From Pseudomonas brenneri (GTDB taxonomy: Bacteria > Pseudomonadota > Gammaproteobacteria > Pseudomonadales > Pseudomonadaceae), in assembly GCF_007858285.1 (NCBI RefSeq), contig NZ_VFIL01000004.1, positions 248,001 through 312,000 on the forward strand: a stretch of DNA of 64,000 nt, written 5' to 3'. Every line of letters starts with the position of its first letter. The stretch's first letter is position 1. A program made the position numbers and the translations under genes. Positions 52,754 through 61,948 of the stretch are shown piece after piece. The notes beneath the pieces are model-generated. The model was not told the DNA's origin, did no database searches, and was given only the letters and a program-made list of their open reading frames with translations.

Positions 52754-54250
52754 ATGAGCCAGGCCGTCCTCGCCCAAGAAACCAATCGCCGCCAATTGCA
52801 GCAGATCATCTCCGGGCTGTCCGATGGGGTGATTCTCGCCGAGGTCGACCAGAGCATTCTCTGGGCCAACGAAGCCGCGCTGGCCATGCATGGCCTGGAT
52901 GACATTGCCGGGCTCGGTGCCAACACCGCCGAATACGCCGAGCGCTTTGCCCTGCGCTATCGCAACAATCACCCGCTGGCCCTGGAGGCCTATCCGCTGA
53001 GCCGGGTGGCCAACGGCGAAGCGTTCAGTGACGTGATAGTCGAAGTCACCCCCACCGCCGACGCCGACCGCACCTGGGTTCATCGCTTGCGCAGCCTGGC
53101 GCTCACCGACAGCGCCGGCAAGCCGGAACTGCTGGTGCTGATCCTCAGCGACGCCACCGAATGGGCCAGCGCCGAGCAGCGCTTTGAAAAGACCTTCAAC
53201 GCCAACCCGGCACCGGCGGTGATCTGCCGCTTGAGCGATTTGCGCTATATCAAGGTCAACCAGGGTTTCCTCGAAATGACCGGTCACAACCGCGATCAGG
53301 TGATCGGCCGCTCGGTATACGAACTGGATGTGCTGGAACAGGCCGAACGCAAGGAGCTGGCGATCCAGCGCCTGGGCGAAGGGGCGACCATCCCGCAGAT
53401 GCAAGCCGAGCTCAAGCTGCCTGAAGGCGGCAGCAAGCTGGTGATTGTCGCCGGCCAGCCGCTGGATATGAACGATGAGGAATGCATGTTGTTTTCCTTC
53501 ACTGACCTTGAGCCCCGGCGCAAGGCCGAAACCGCCCTGCGCCAGAGCGAGGAGCGGTTTGCCAAGTCCTTCCGCCTGACACCGGTGCCGACCCTGGTGT
53601 GCGATGCGGGCAATCAGCAAGTGGTGGACGTCAACGACGCGTTCATGAGCATCACCGGCTACACCAGTGAAGAACTGATCGGCAAGTCCATCACCGAGAT
53701 CAACTTTATCGACAGCAGCGAGGCCTGCACGCAGTTGTTCGCCACCCTGGAAAAGGCCGGCAACCTCGATGGCCAGGATCTGAAGATCCGCAAGAAAGGC
53801 AACGAAGTGATTGATTGCGTGGTGTCGGCCGACACCGTGAGCATTCAGGACACCACCTGTTACCTGCTGGTGATGATGAACATCACCGAACGCAAACGCT
53901 CGGAGCTGGAGTTGGTATCGGCCATCGAAGAAGTGATGAAGGACGCGTCCTGGTTCAGTCAGACCCTGATTGAAAAACTGGCCAACGCCAAGAGCGTCAA
54001 CAGCCCCAACCTGCCGAACATCGCGTTCACCGACTTGACCGCCCGTGAGCGGGATGTACTGGGGCTGATCTGTGAAGGCCTGGCCGACAAGGAAATCGCC
54101 TCGCGCCTGAAGCTGGCGCCCAACACCGTGCGCAATCATGTGGCTACGGTCTATTCCAAACTCAACGTACACAGCCGCAGTGCCGCCATCGTCTGGGCCC
54201 GCGAACGAGGGTTGTTTGCCGGGGAGCGGCGGGCAAAAAACCCGAAATAA
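52754..54250 (+). CDS. PAS-domain LuxR-type transcriptional regulator
   Basis: A 498-residue cytosolic regulator. Three PAS-like domains can be seen (about 10-135, 142-265 and 275-395; the second carries ICRLSDLRYIKVNQGFLEMTG, the third PTLVCDAGNQQVVDVNDAFM), then a short helical linker and a LuxR/GerE helix-turn-helix: LTARERDVLGLICEGLADKE, LAPNTVRNHVATVYSKL. No kinase or receiver domain, so PAS ligands or partners would tune DNA binding directly. ATG 52754 has GGAG at five bases. Matching 21-bp palindromes on both sides suggest local control of the divergent membrane protein and of csbD/DUF1652. Confidence 0.88.
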   Translation: MSQAVLAQETNRRQLQQIISGLSDGVILAEVDQSILWANEAALAMHGLDDIAGLGANTAEYAERFALRYRNNHPLALEAYPLSRVANGEAFSDVIVEVTPTADADRTWVHRLRSLALTDSAGKPELLVLILSDATEWASAEQRFEKTFNANPAPAVICRLSDLRYIKVNQGFLEMTGHNRDQVIGRSVYELDVLEQAERKELAIQRLGEGATIPQMQAELKLPEGGSKLVIVAGQPLDMNDEECMLFSFTDLEPRRKAETALRQSEERFAKSFRLTPVPTLVCDAGNQQVVDVNDAFMSITGYTSEELIGKSITEINFIDSSEACTQLFATLEKAGNLDGQDLKIRKKGNEVIDCVVSADTVSIQDTTCYLLVMMNITERKRSELELVSAIEEVMKDASWFSQTLIEKLANAKSVNSPNLPNIAFTDLTARERDVLGLICEGLADKEIASRLKLAPNTVRNHVATVYSKLNVHSRSAAIVWARERGLFAGERRAKNPK

Positions 54251-54258
54251 GGTGCAAA

Positions 54259-54279
54259 TGCACTAGGACTACCAGTGCA
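54259..54279. promoter_or_regulatory. Candidate operator 2 of the PAS-LuxR regulator
   Basis: A 21-bp inverted repeat with half-sites TGCACTAG and CCAGTGCA around GACTA, centred 114 bases upstream of csbD and starting nine bases after the regulator stop. A third half-site, GTGCA at 54252-54256, adjoins it. Confidence 0.7.
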
Positions 54280-54382
54280 AATTCGCCTTATTGCACACCG
54301 CTGCGCTGCTTAACCTTGAAGGGTAGGCACTGGGTTTGACGCCCTGTGCCATGGCGATTTTTTTGCCCTTCAAGGAGGCATC

Positions 54383-54634
54383 ATGAACAGTGAACAGGTC
54401 AAAGGCCGCATCGCAAAAGCGGCGGGCAAAGCTCAGGACTTTCTCGGCGACATGACCGACGACGAACAGCTCCAGGCCAAGGGCGTAGCGCGCCAGGCGG
54501 CCGGCCAACTGCAACAGACCTATGGCGATGTGCTGGACAATGTCGGTGACTTTGCCCAACGCAAACCCCTGGCCACTGTGGCAATCGTGGCGGGCGTGGG
54601 TCTGCTCCTGGGTCTGTTGCTGCGTCGTCGTTAA
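54383..54634 (+). CDS. CsbD-family stress protein with C-terminal TM
   Basis: An 83-residue protein. The first about 55 residues are CsbD-like (VKGRIAKAAGKAQDFLGDMT, QAKGVARQAAGQLQQTYGD); the C-terminus is one TM segment, TVAIVAGVGLLLGLLLRRR, as in DUF883-type ElaB/YqjD proteins. CsbD proteins are abundant under general stress, but their role is unclear. AGGAGG precedes the start by six bases. The downstream DUF1652 gene starts 11 bases later. Candidate operator 2 lies upstream. Confidence 0.88.
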   Translation: MNSEQVKGRIAKAAGKAQDFLGDMTDDEQLQAKGVARQAAGQLQQTYGDVLDNVGDFAQRKPLATVAIVAGVGLLLGLLLRRR

Positions 54635-54645
54635 TGGGGGCTGGC

Positions 54646-54894
54646 ATGTTTACCTTGGCCCAACTGCGCAATTGCATCGAGGAAGCCTTGTTGCCGCTGA
54701 CCTGCGAGTTCACCCTGTGTCGCGACTCGTCACTGACCTTGAAGGTGTTTGACGCCGAGAGCGGCCGGGTGGACCTGGTCGTCACCGGGATCAGCGTGAA
54801 TAAGCTCAAGACCCCGCAGGACGTCGCGACGATGGTCGAGGAATTGCGCTATGAGTTGCACAGCAACACCGTGGGCGAGACATTGTCCATCTGA
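54646..54894 (+). CDS. DUF1652 protein
   Basis: An 82-residue small protein of the DUF1652 family, which is largely restricted to pseudomonads; recognisable segments are LRNCIEEALLPLTCEFTL, SSLTLKVFDAESGRVDLVV and a C-terminal ELRYELH. I use ATG 54646, preceded by a G-rich ribosome site; ATG 54634 overlaps the csbD stop (TAATG) and would add four residues by reinitiation. Cytosolic, function unknown. Probably an operon with csbD. Confidence 0.82.
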   Translation: MFTLAQLRNCIEEALLPLTCEFTLCRDSSLTLKVFDAESGRVDLVVTGISVNKLKTPQDVATMVEELRYELHSNTVGETLSI

Positions 54895-54904
54895 CACCCC
54901 ACCT

Positions 54905-55006
54905 CTGTAGGAGCTGGCTTGCCAGCGAAAAACGCCAGGGCACCGCGTTTTGCCTGGTTGTGCTCATCATCGCTCACCCCCTTCACCGGCAAGCCGGCTC
55001 CTACAG
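54905..55006. repeat. REP doublet between convergent genes
   Basis: Left arm CTGTAGGAGCTGGCTTGCCA and right arm ending GCAAGCCGGCTCCTACAG, spacer about 65 bases. It contains the TAG stop codon of the MFS gene (55003-55001). Confidence 0.88.
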
Positions 55007-56206
55007 GGGGTGTGCGGTGTCAGGACGCGGTTTCAACGACGCGCCGATAAAATAGAACAGCCCGCCGGCCACGATAAACCCCGCCAGCATATAGAACATG
55101 TAGTGCGCCGGCAGGCTGGCCAGCACCAGCCCGCACAACACCGGCCCCAGGGCGGCACCGAGGTTGGAGAGGTTTTGCGCGCCGTAGTACATGCCCCGCA
55201 GGTGATCCGGGGCAATGCGGTCGATAAACATGTATTCAGCGGGGAATACGATGATTTCCCCCACGGTAAAGATCGCCATCGACACCACCCACCACCACAC
55301 GCTGGTGGACAGCGCAAAGCCAATCACCCCCAGCATGAACATGCCCAGCCCGAGAATCAGCCAGCGGCTCAGGTGACGGTGGCTGATCTGCCGGCCAATC
55401 ACGTATTGCAGGGCGATTACCAATAGTGCGTTGGTGGTCAGAATCGCGCTGATGACCTTGTAGGTGTACTCCGCACTTGAGGTCGTCACCAGGTACTGCG
55501 ACAGGTACGCAGTGAACTGTCCAAAGACTACTGCGCTGAGCAAGCCGCCCACGGTAAAGCACACCAGCCGATGATCACGCAGCAACACCCGGCCAACGGC
55601 AAGGAACGACACCGGTTTTTGCGCCGTGTCAACCGTCGCCAGGGTGCGGTCGCCCCAACGCCAGTAGAGTAGGAAAAACCCAGCCCCCAGTACCGCCGAC
55701 AATACAAACGGCAGGCTGATATCGGCCTTGGCGATCATCGCACCAAAAAACGGCCCTACCGCGTAACCGATATTGGTCAGGGTGTATTTGATGGAAAACA
55801 CTTCGCTGCGCGCATCCTCGGGCAACAGGCTGGCAAACCCGGCCTTGACCGCAATATCGATCACCGCATAGGCCAGGTTGATCAGGATCAGGCAGGCATA
55901 GAACAACCACAGGTCACGCGCCAGCAGCGTGCCGACAAACCCCAGGACAAACAGCAGGCTCAGGCCCAGCAACAAGCGATAACTGTTGACCCGGTCCACC
56001 AGGAAGCCGCCGTACACACTCAGCAGGGAGCCGACGATCAGCGAACTGCCAATCACCAGGCCTACCTGGCTGATGCCTAGGGCAAAGTGACTCGTAAGGT
56101 AGATCACCATGTACGGAAAGGTAATCGCCTTGGCCAGCGTCAGAATCAGCGTGGCTGACAGCAGCAGGTTCACGGTGCGGGGGTAACTTTTTATTGTGGT
56201 CAGCAT
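55001..56206 (-). CDS. MFS-family transporter
   Basis: A 401-residue transporter with 12 predicted TM segments. The conserved loop between TM2 and TM3 reads GGFLVDRVNSYRLLLG and the later TYKVISAILTTNALLVIALQ resembles drug/multidrug efflux members such as YdeE or MdtH types. ATG 56206 was preferred to an in-frame start at 56239 because the shorter form begins directly with the usual cytosolic N-terminus and TM1. The last codons are CTG TAG, taken from the REP arm. Substrate unknown; stands alone. Confidence 0.87.
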   Translation of the reverse strand: MLTTIKSYPRTVNLLLSATLILTLAKAITFPYMVIYLTSHFALGISQVGLVIGSSLIVGSLLSVYGGFLVDRVNSYRLLLGLSLLFVLGFVGTLLARDLWLFYACLILINLAYAVIDIAVKAGFASLLPEDARSEVFSIKYTLTNIGYAVGPFFGAMIAKADISLPFVLSAVLGAGFFLLYWRWGDRTLATVDTAQKPVSFLAVGRVLLRDHRLVCFTVGGLLSAVVFGQFTAYLSQYLVTTSSAEYTYKVISAILTTNALLVIALQYVIGRQISHRHLSRWLILGLGMFMLGVIGFALSTSVWWWVVSMAIFTVGEIIVFPAEYMFIDRIAPDHLRGMYYGAQNLSNLGAALGPVLCGLVLASLPAHYMFYMLAGFIVAGGLFYFIGASLKPRPDTAHPL

Positions 56207-56382
56207 CCTGCTCTCTTTCTCTGAAGGCATTCGTTGCAATGGGGCCAGTCGCTACCTTAACGCAGGATGAGCGGCAAAAAATGCTGATTTATGCATTTAT
56301 GCAAAAATTAAATCCACAATTCTGAATAACGTGTATACGGTACTACTCTCCTTGCGCCAGCCTACTGACGAGTCCAAGCACG

Positions 56383-58548
56383 ATGAAAACAGCTCTGTCC
56401 CGAACCAAACTATTGGCTAGCGCCTTGATTGTGATCGCGGTGATCGGCGGCGCAACGTATTACCTGCTGGGCCGCAATGCTGACACCGAGTTGCTTGAAG
56501 ACGCCGAGTACAGCGAGGCACAGCTCAATGAAGGCGGTGTGGATGGCATTCGGGACCTGCCCTTGGCGGAAGCGAAAAAGCGCCTGAATTACCTGATCCT
56601 CGATATGCGCGACAGCCTCAACCGCATTGCGGTGATCGAAAGCATGCGCCTGGAAATCGGCCCGGCCACCCCCACGCCCGGCGAACCCCAGGCGCACAAA
56701 GAACTGAGCTACGACAAGCCGTTCGTGCCCTTCCCCGATCAGCAATTGAAGGCTGCGTTGACCACCCTCAAGCAAACACCGCTGCACTTCCAACAGGTGT
56801 TTTTCGACTATGGCTCCGGGCTCAATCTGGATGTCGAAACGATCCGCGACACCCTCAAGCTTGGCGCGCTGCCGGATCAGGAAAGCACAGGCAGCTACCA
56901 GATCCAGACCGTGCATTTTCGCGATGGCACCCAACAGCCGTTTGCCGAGGTGGTCCTTGAGGACGCCAATAGCGAAGAAGAACCAAACCACACCAGCACC
57001 GAGCTGAAGGTCAACAAGCCGGTTGAGCGCATCAGTGTTGCCCTGCACTACCAGGCTTACCCTGGCTTCAAGAAAATCCTGCTGGACCAGGCCAACCCGA
57101 AAGTCACCGGTGAAAACGGCGAGACTTACCAACTGACCGCCCTCGGCGACTCACGCGCGGCCCTGCAACTGGCCACGCCCAAGCACAAGTCCTATGTGAT
57201 CCAGGGCCTGACCGCCGACGGCAAGACCCTGTACAGCGGCGGCAGCAGCTCCAACACCTCGCCCACGGCCGCACAAAAGGCCAACCTGAAGGCGTACTAC
57301 AACGAACTGCTGCGCATGGAAGACCATTTCGACGATTTCAAAAATGCCGCAGCCGTGCAGGATCACCTAGAAAAATTCGCCAGCAGCCTGCCCAGCTCAG
57401 ACAGCGACCTGAGCAATGTCCAGGTGACTTACCAGTTCGAAGACACGCCTGCCAGTGTGGTCATCTACCTGCTGGAACCGGCGCAACCACAAACGATTGA
57501 TCTGGAAATGAGCAACAACCTGGCGCCCCGTGATCGCTACATTGCCTTCGACAGCGCCAGCGAAAAAAAGGGGTTTATCGATAACCAGGGACAATGGGTG
57601 GTCAAGCCACGCTTCGAGCGTATCGAGTACACCCAAATGCCTGATGTCTACCAGATGATGGTCGGCGAGAAGTCCTCTGGCGAGGGCTGGAGCCAGTTGC
57701 TGTTCAAGTACTTTGCCTTTGTGCCTGGCACGCACACGCTCAATGAACTGCCCTTCGAAAGCATCGAACAGCAGATCAACGACCGGTTGATGGTGGTCCA
57801 GCGCGAGACCAATGGCCCCTACGGTGTCTACGACGTCAAGAAGTTGCAGGTCGTGGTGCCGATGAAGTACGTCAACCCCAGTGTCGTCGGCGAGGTGTTC
57901 ATCGCCCGTCCGGGCCAGAAAACCTATGGCTCGGACTCGCTATACGGTGCCTGGAACCTGAGCGGCAAGGAGCTGCTGGCGCCACGCTACTCCAGCGTTA
58001 ACGGCGCGGGAGCCTTTATCTACGCCACCTCTGCCGACAAGCATCAAACCGACGTCTACGACCTGGGCATGAAAAAACTCAATCCGGCCGGCGCAACGGT
58101 CTTCGGACAGTTTGTGCAGGGCCAGCCGTTATTGATCCAGGACCGTAAAAGCAACAAATACAGCTTCATCAATGAACAGGGCAAGGCGCTGCCGTTCAGC
58201 CTGCCATTCGATGACGTGAATACGTTCTCCAACGGCATGGCGGTGGTGCAAAAAGGCAGCCGTTACGGCGCCATTGATACGAACGGCAAACTTCGCGTGC
58301 CCGTGACCTACACCAAGCTCACCCCCTTCCAGAAGAACCTGGCCGCTGCAGAAATGGATGGGTTTGAGGGCTTGGTGCTGATCGACAAGAACAACCGCGT
58401 GGCGAAGAAACTTGGCTCCTATACCAGCTACAGCTACCCGTCCAACAGCAACGATGCGACCTACAGCATTTGGGATGCGCAGGTGCCGAACCGGGTCAAT
58501 GTGTTCGATGCTGACGGTAACCAGACAAGCAGTTTTGAGCGCGAGTAA
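56383..58548 (+). CDS. WG-repeat protein with N-terminal membrane anchor
   Basis: A 721-residue protein. A single hydrophobic segment at about 10-30 (LLASALIVIAVIGGATYYLLG) is a signal anchor or uncleaved signal. The middle is unknown and rich in charged residues. The C-terminal third has WG-type repeats: KGFIDNQGQWVVKPRFERIE, YSFINEQGKALPFSLPFDDV and YGAIDTNGKLRVPVTYTKL. WG repeats are thought to mediate protein or carbohydrate contacts at the envelope. Length and anchor fit a periplasm-facing protein. It is isolated between the MFS gene and the XRE regulator. Function unknown. Confidence 0.8.
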   Translation: MKTALSRTKLLASALIVIAVIGGATYYLLGRNADTELLEDAEYSEAQLNEGGVDGIRDLPLAEAKKRLNYLILDMRDSLNRIAVIESMRLEIGPATPTPGEPQAHKELSYDKPFVPFPDQQLKAALTTLKQTPLHFQQVFFDYGSGLNLDVETIRDTLKLGALPDQESTGSYQIQTVHFRDGTQQPFAEVVLEDANSEEEPNHTSTELKVNKPVERISVALHYQAYPGFKKILLDQANPKVTGENGETYQLTALGDSRAALQLATPKHKSYVIQGLTADGKTLYSGGSSSNTSPTAAQKANLKAYYNELLRMEDHFDDFKNAAAVQDHLEKFASSLPSSDSDLSNVQVTYQFEDTPASVVIYLLEPAQPQTIDLEMSNNLAPRDRYIAFDSASEKKGFIDNQGQWVVKPRFERIEYTQMPDVYQMMVGEKSSGEGWSQLLFKYFAFVPGTHTLNELPFESIEQQINDRLMVVQRETNGPYGVYDVKKLQVVVPMKYVNPSVVGEVFIARPGQKTYGSDSLYGAWNLSGKELLAPRYSSVNGAGAFIYATSADKHQTDVYDLGMKKLNPAGATVFGQFVQGQPLLIQDRKSNKYSFINEQGKALPFSLPFDDVNTFSNGMAVVQKGSRYGAIDTNGKLRVPVTYTKLTPFQKNLAAAEMDGFEGLVLIDKNNRVAKKLGSYTSYSYPSNSNDATYSIWDAQVPNRVNVFDADGNQTSSFERE

Positions 58549-58596
58549 GGTTCAAACCGTTCAATCAAGCCAGACAGGGCGCTTGTCCGTTGCGCC

Positions 58597-58648
58597 CGTG
58601 AAATTAATCATGTATTTTTTCATGAAATTTAAAGATAAGAATTTCACG
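58597..58648. promoter_or_regulatory. Candidate operator array of the XRE-cupin regulator
   Basis: Three related half-sites precede the regulator: CGTGAAATT (58597-58605), CATGAAATT (58621-58629) and the inverted AATTTCACG (58640-58648). The first two are 24 bases apart; the last two form an inverted repeat. They end 11 bases before the start codon, suiting autorepression. Confidence 0.55.
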
Positions 58649-58659
58649 AAAATACTCCC

Positions 58660-59217
58660 ATGGACAAACAAGAAGAACTGGACGCCCTGGCGACCCTGAT
58701 CCACGACCTGCGCAAGTACAAGAAACTCACCCTGGCCCAGCTGGCGCAAAAGATCGAACGCTCGGTGGGTTTCCTGTCCCAGGTCGAGCGCGGTTTGTCG
58801 CGCCCCACCGTGGCAGACCTGACTGCTATCAGCCACGCCCTCGATGTGCCCACCACTTATTTCTACAGCGTACCCAAGCCCAAGGCCGTGGATTGGGTCA
58901 CGCGGCCCAACGAGCGGCGCACGGTGTACTACGCCAATGGCATTACCGACATCCTCGTCTCACCGAGCATGAACGGGGCGTTCTCGATGCTCGACAGCTG
59001 GTTGGCCCCTGGCGCCAACAGCGGTGAACAGACCATGAGCGACCGCGCCGAACAGGCCGGGTTTGTGCTTGAAGGCCACCTGACGCTATGGGTCGAAGGC
59101 GAGGCCGACGCGGTCACCCTGGGCCCCGGCGACAGCTTTCACCTGGCCAGTTTCGCCCACTGCCGCTACGGCAACCTGACTGACCTGCCGGCCCGCGTGC
59201 TGTGGGTCTACAACTGA
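58660..59217 (+). CDS. XRE-family regulator with cupin sensor domain (PuuR-like)
   Basis: A 185-residue regulator. The helix-turn-helix (LTLAQLAQKIERSVGFLSQVERGLSRPTV, split here as LTLAQLAQKIERSVGFLSQ and onward, about 20-55) is followed by a cupin_2 domain (about 105-183; GPGDSFHLASFAHCRYGNL). This is the PuuR type that senses putrescine or related amines. It lies 22 bases upstream of the glutamine synthetase-like gene and is probably cotranscribed. Half-site repeats just upstream suggest autoregulation. Ligand inferred. Confidence 0.87.
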   Translation: MDKQEELDALATLIHDLRKYKKLTLAQLAQKIERSVGFLSQVERGLSRPTVADLTAISHALDVPTTYFYSVPKPKAVDWVTRPNERRTVYYANGITDILVSPSMNGAFSMLDSWLAPGANSGEQTMSDRAEQAGFVLEGHLTLWVEGEADAVTLGPGDSFHLASFAHCRYGNLTDLPARVLWVYN

Positions 59218-59239
59218 GGCACACCAAGGAGCGTCACCC

Positions 59240-60586
59240 GTGAAAAGCCATTCCTCCACGTTACTGGCCGAAGTGCGGACCTTTCGCCAGAACCATCCGG
59301 ATGTACGTTACGTCGACCTGATTTCCCTGGACATTCCCGGGCGGTTCTACGGCAAGCGCTACCCGGTTGAAATGTTGGAAAAAGTCGCCGCCGGCAGCCC
59401 TCTGAAACTGCCACAGAACGCCGTGCTGCTAGGCGCCCAGGGCGGTTTGTTCAAGATCGGCGACTACTGCTTCCATGACGGCGACCCGGACGCCAACCGC
59501 CGCCTGGTGCCCGGCACGCTCAAGCCGGTGAGCTGGGAGGCGCAGCCCCTGGGACAGATGCTGATCACCTCCGACGGTACCGAGGCGCCCATCGAATTCG
59601 AACCCCGCGAAGTGCTGGCCAAGGTCCTCGAACGCCTGCACGGCAAGGGTATTCACCCGGTGGTGGCGTTTGAACTGGAGTTCTACCTGTTCGACAGAAA
59701 ACTCGCCGACGGCCTGCCGCAATTTGCCCGCGACCCGTTGAGCGATGACCCGGACGACCAGCCCACCCTGCATATCGAGCGGCTGTCACGGTTTGCCCCG
59801 GTGCTCGATGACATGGTGCAGACCGCCCAGGCACAGGGCATCGATATTACGGTGATCACGGCCGAGTTGGGCCCCGGCCAGTTCGAAATCAATTTCGGCC
59901 ACCTCGACGATGGCCTGCGCGCCGCCGACTGGGCCGCCCTGTTCTGCCGCAGTACCCGGGGCGTGGCCCTCAAGCATGGCTATCGCGCCAGTTTCATGGC
60001 CAAGCCCTACCTGCAACATCCGGGCAGCGGCATGCATGTGCATGTCAGCCTGTACGATGGCGCCGGTAATAACCTGCTGGCGGCGCATCAGCAGCAACCG
60101 TTGCGCCACGCGGTGGCGGGTTGCCTGGAACTGCTGCCCCATTGCATGCCGATTTTCTCGCCCAACCACAACGCCTTCAGGCGCCTGGGCGGTACGGTCA
60201 ACGCAGCGACCAAGGCCTGCTGGGGCTATGAAGACCGTGACGCCTGCGTGCGTATCCCCGAGTCTGATCCGCGCAACCTGCGGATCGAGCATCGCCTGGC
60301 CAGTGCCGACGCCAATCCCTACCTGGTGCTGGCGGCCATCCTGGTCGGGCTCGAACATGGCCTGGAGGCTGCGCGCGAACCCATCGCACCGTTGAACGAG
60401 GACCGTGACAGCGGCCACGACTTCCCCCTGGAAATGCTTGAGGCCGTGCGCGCCATGCAGGCACAACCGGCCCTGCGCAAGGGCCTGGGCGCGGAGTTTG
60501 TCGACGTGTATTGCGAGAACAAACGCCAGGATCACCTGGCCTTCCAGCAGGAGATCAATGCACGGGAATATCGCTGGTATCTGTAG
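59240..60586 (+). CDS. Glutamine synthetase-family protein (gamma-glutamyl-amine ligase-like)
   Basis: A 448-residue member of the GlnA superfamily, type III/PuuA-like. The catalytic core shows VVAFELEFYLFD, ELGPGQFEINFGH, GSGMHVHVSLYD and the ATP/Glu site NHNAFRRLGG, RIPESDPRNLRIEHRLASADANPYL. The PuuR-like regulator upstream and lack of a GlnA adenylylation loop favour gamma-glutamylation of an amine such as putrescine rather than ammonia assimilation. Pseudomonads carry several paralogues, so the true substrate is open. A short REP fragment follows the stop. Confidence 0.85.
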   Translation: MKSHSSTLLAEVRTFRQNHPDVRYVDLISLDIPGRFYGKRYPVEMLEKVAAGSPLKLPQNAVLLGAQGGLFKIGDYCFHDGDPDANRRLVPGTLKPVSWEAQPLGQMLITSDGTEAPIEFEPREVLAKVLERLHGKGIHPVVAFELEFYLFDRKLADGLPQFARDPLSDDPDDQPTLHIERLSRFAPVLDDMVQTAQAQGIDITVITAELGPGQFEINFGHLDDGLRAADWAALFCRSTRGVALKHGYRASFMAKPYLQHPGSGMHVHVSLYDGAGNNLLAAHQQQPLRHAVAGCLELLPHCMPIFSPNHNAFRRLGGTVNAATKACWGYEDRDACVRIPESDPRNLRIEHRLASADANPYLVLAAILVGLEHGLEAAREPIAPLNEDRDSGHDFPLEMLEAVRAMQAQPALRKGLGAEFVDVYCENKRQDHLAFQQEINAREYRWYL

Positions 60587-60598
60587 CGACCGCCCCCC

Positions 60599-60626
60599 TG
60601 TAGGAGCTGGCAAGCCAGCGCCTACA
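60599..60626. repeat. Single REP hairpin
   Basis: TGTAGGAGCTGGCAAGCCAGCGCCTACA is a nearly perfect hairpin (bulge at the A/GC position) 12 bases after the glutamine synthetase-like stop. It likely shapes the 3' end of the operon. Confidence 0.8.
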
Positions 60627-60700
60627 TTTTGATCTTCGCGGCCTTGAGCAAGGTGTTACCTTGCAAAGGTCTTATGATCGCCCTCTCCTGCGGACTGCCC

Positions 60701-61797
60701 ATGACCGACCAAAGCCCCCCTGCCCTCAAGGAAATCTTCAACCTCGAACGCCTGCAACACATCGCCGATGAAATGCGTGCGGTGTACCCGGCGTTTGACG
60801 CCAAGGGGTTTCTCAAGCACGCCATGCAGGGTTTGGCCCAGTTGTCGGTGATGCAGCGCATGGCCCGTGTCAGCGAAAGCCTGCACGCGGTCATCCCCCT
60901 GGACTATGCGCATACCCTCAAGCATCTGTATGCCTTGGCTCCGCGCCTGAACAGCAGCTTTGTCAGCCTGTTCCTGCCGCACTTTGTGGCCAGCTACGGC
61001 CAGGATGACTTCAAGCGCTCGATGGCAGCGCTCAAGTACTTCACCACCTTTGGTTCTGCCGAGTTTGCCGTGCGGCCTTTTCTGCTCAAGGGTTTGGAAC
61101 CCACGCTGCGGTGATGCAGCAGTGGTCGCTGGACGACAATGAGCACGTGCGCCGCCTCGCCAGTGAGGGCTCGCGGCCGAGGCTGCCGTGGTCGTTTCGC
61201 CTGGCCCGGGTGCAGGCCGATCCGCGCCTGTGCGCGTCGATCCTGGATAACCTCAAGGCCGACAACAGCCTGTATGTACGCAAGTCCGTGGCCAACCACC
61301 TCAACGACATCACCAAGGACCATCCGGACTGGGTGCTGGATGTTATCGAGAGTTGGTCACTGGACAACCCTCACACCGCCTGGATCGCTCGCCACGCCCT
61401 GCGCAGCCTGATCAAGCAAGGCAATACCCGCGCATTGACGATCATGGGCGCAGGCGCGCGTGCCGAAGTGAAGATCCAGCACTTGAAGGTCGAGCCCGCA
61501 GTGATTCGCCTGGGTGAGCGCATCAACCTGTCGTTTACCCTGCAATCCATGGCCAGCACCTCACAAAAACTGGTGGTGGACTACGCCATCGACTATGTAA
61601 AAAGCGCCGGCCATAGCGCCGCCAAGGTGTTCAAGCTCAAGACCTTTACCCTCGGCGCGGATGAGCGGCATACAGTTTTACGTCGCCAACACATCCGCGA
61701 CATGACCACGCGCAAGCACTACCCCGGCCAGCACACCGTGCATGTACTTGTGAACGGTGAACGCCTGGCAAGCAGTGAATTTGAGCTGATCGACTGA
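60701..61797 (+). pseudogene. alkC: alkC, DNA alkylation repair glycosylase split by an apparent -1 base frameshift
   Basis: Two adjoining frames together encode one AlkC-type protein. Frame 1, 60701-61114 (ATG 60674 with AAAGG is an alternative start), covers the N-terminal HEAT-like part and ends ...KGLEPTLR before TGA. Frame 2, from GTG 61111 or ATG 61114 to 61797, resumes at MQQWSLDDNEHVRRLASEGS with the rest of the HEAT repeats and a C-terminal Ig-like domain. One missing base in the CTGCGGTGATG stretch explains the break. AlkC of P. fluorescens has this HEAT plus Ig architecture and excises 3-methyladenine. The halves overlap as TGATG, so reinitiation could yield two chains; sequencing error is also possible. 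Confidence 0.85.
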
Positions 61798-61948
61798 CCC
61801 TTCCCACCAAACAAAAGGCTCTATCTCGGGCCTTTCAGCGATATTTATTGTCCTACAATGCTGGTCTTTGGTGTTGCGATCCATTATCATCTGCCGCCTT
61901 CTTGGTACCCGCGAGGGTATCTGTGTCAACGTTCCACCTGAGGCGCCC

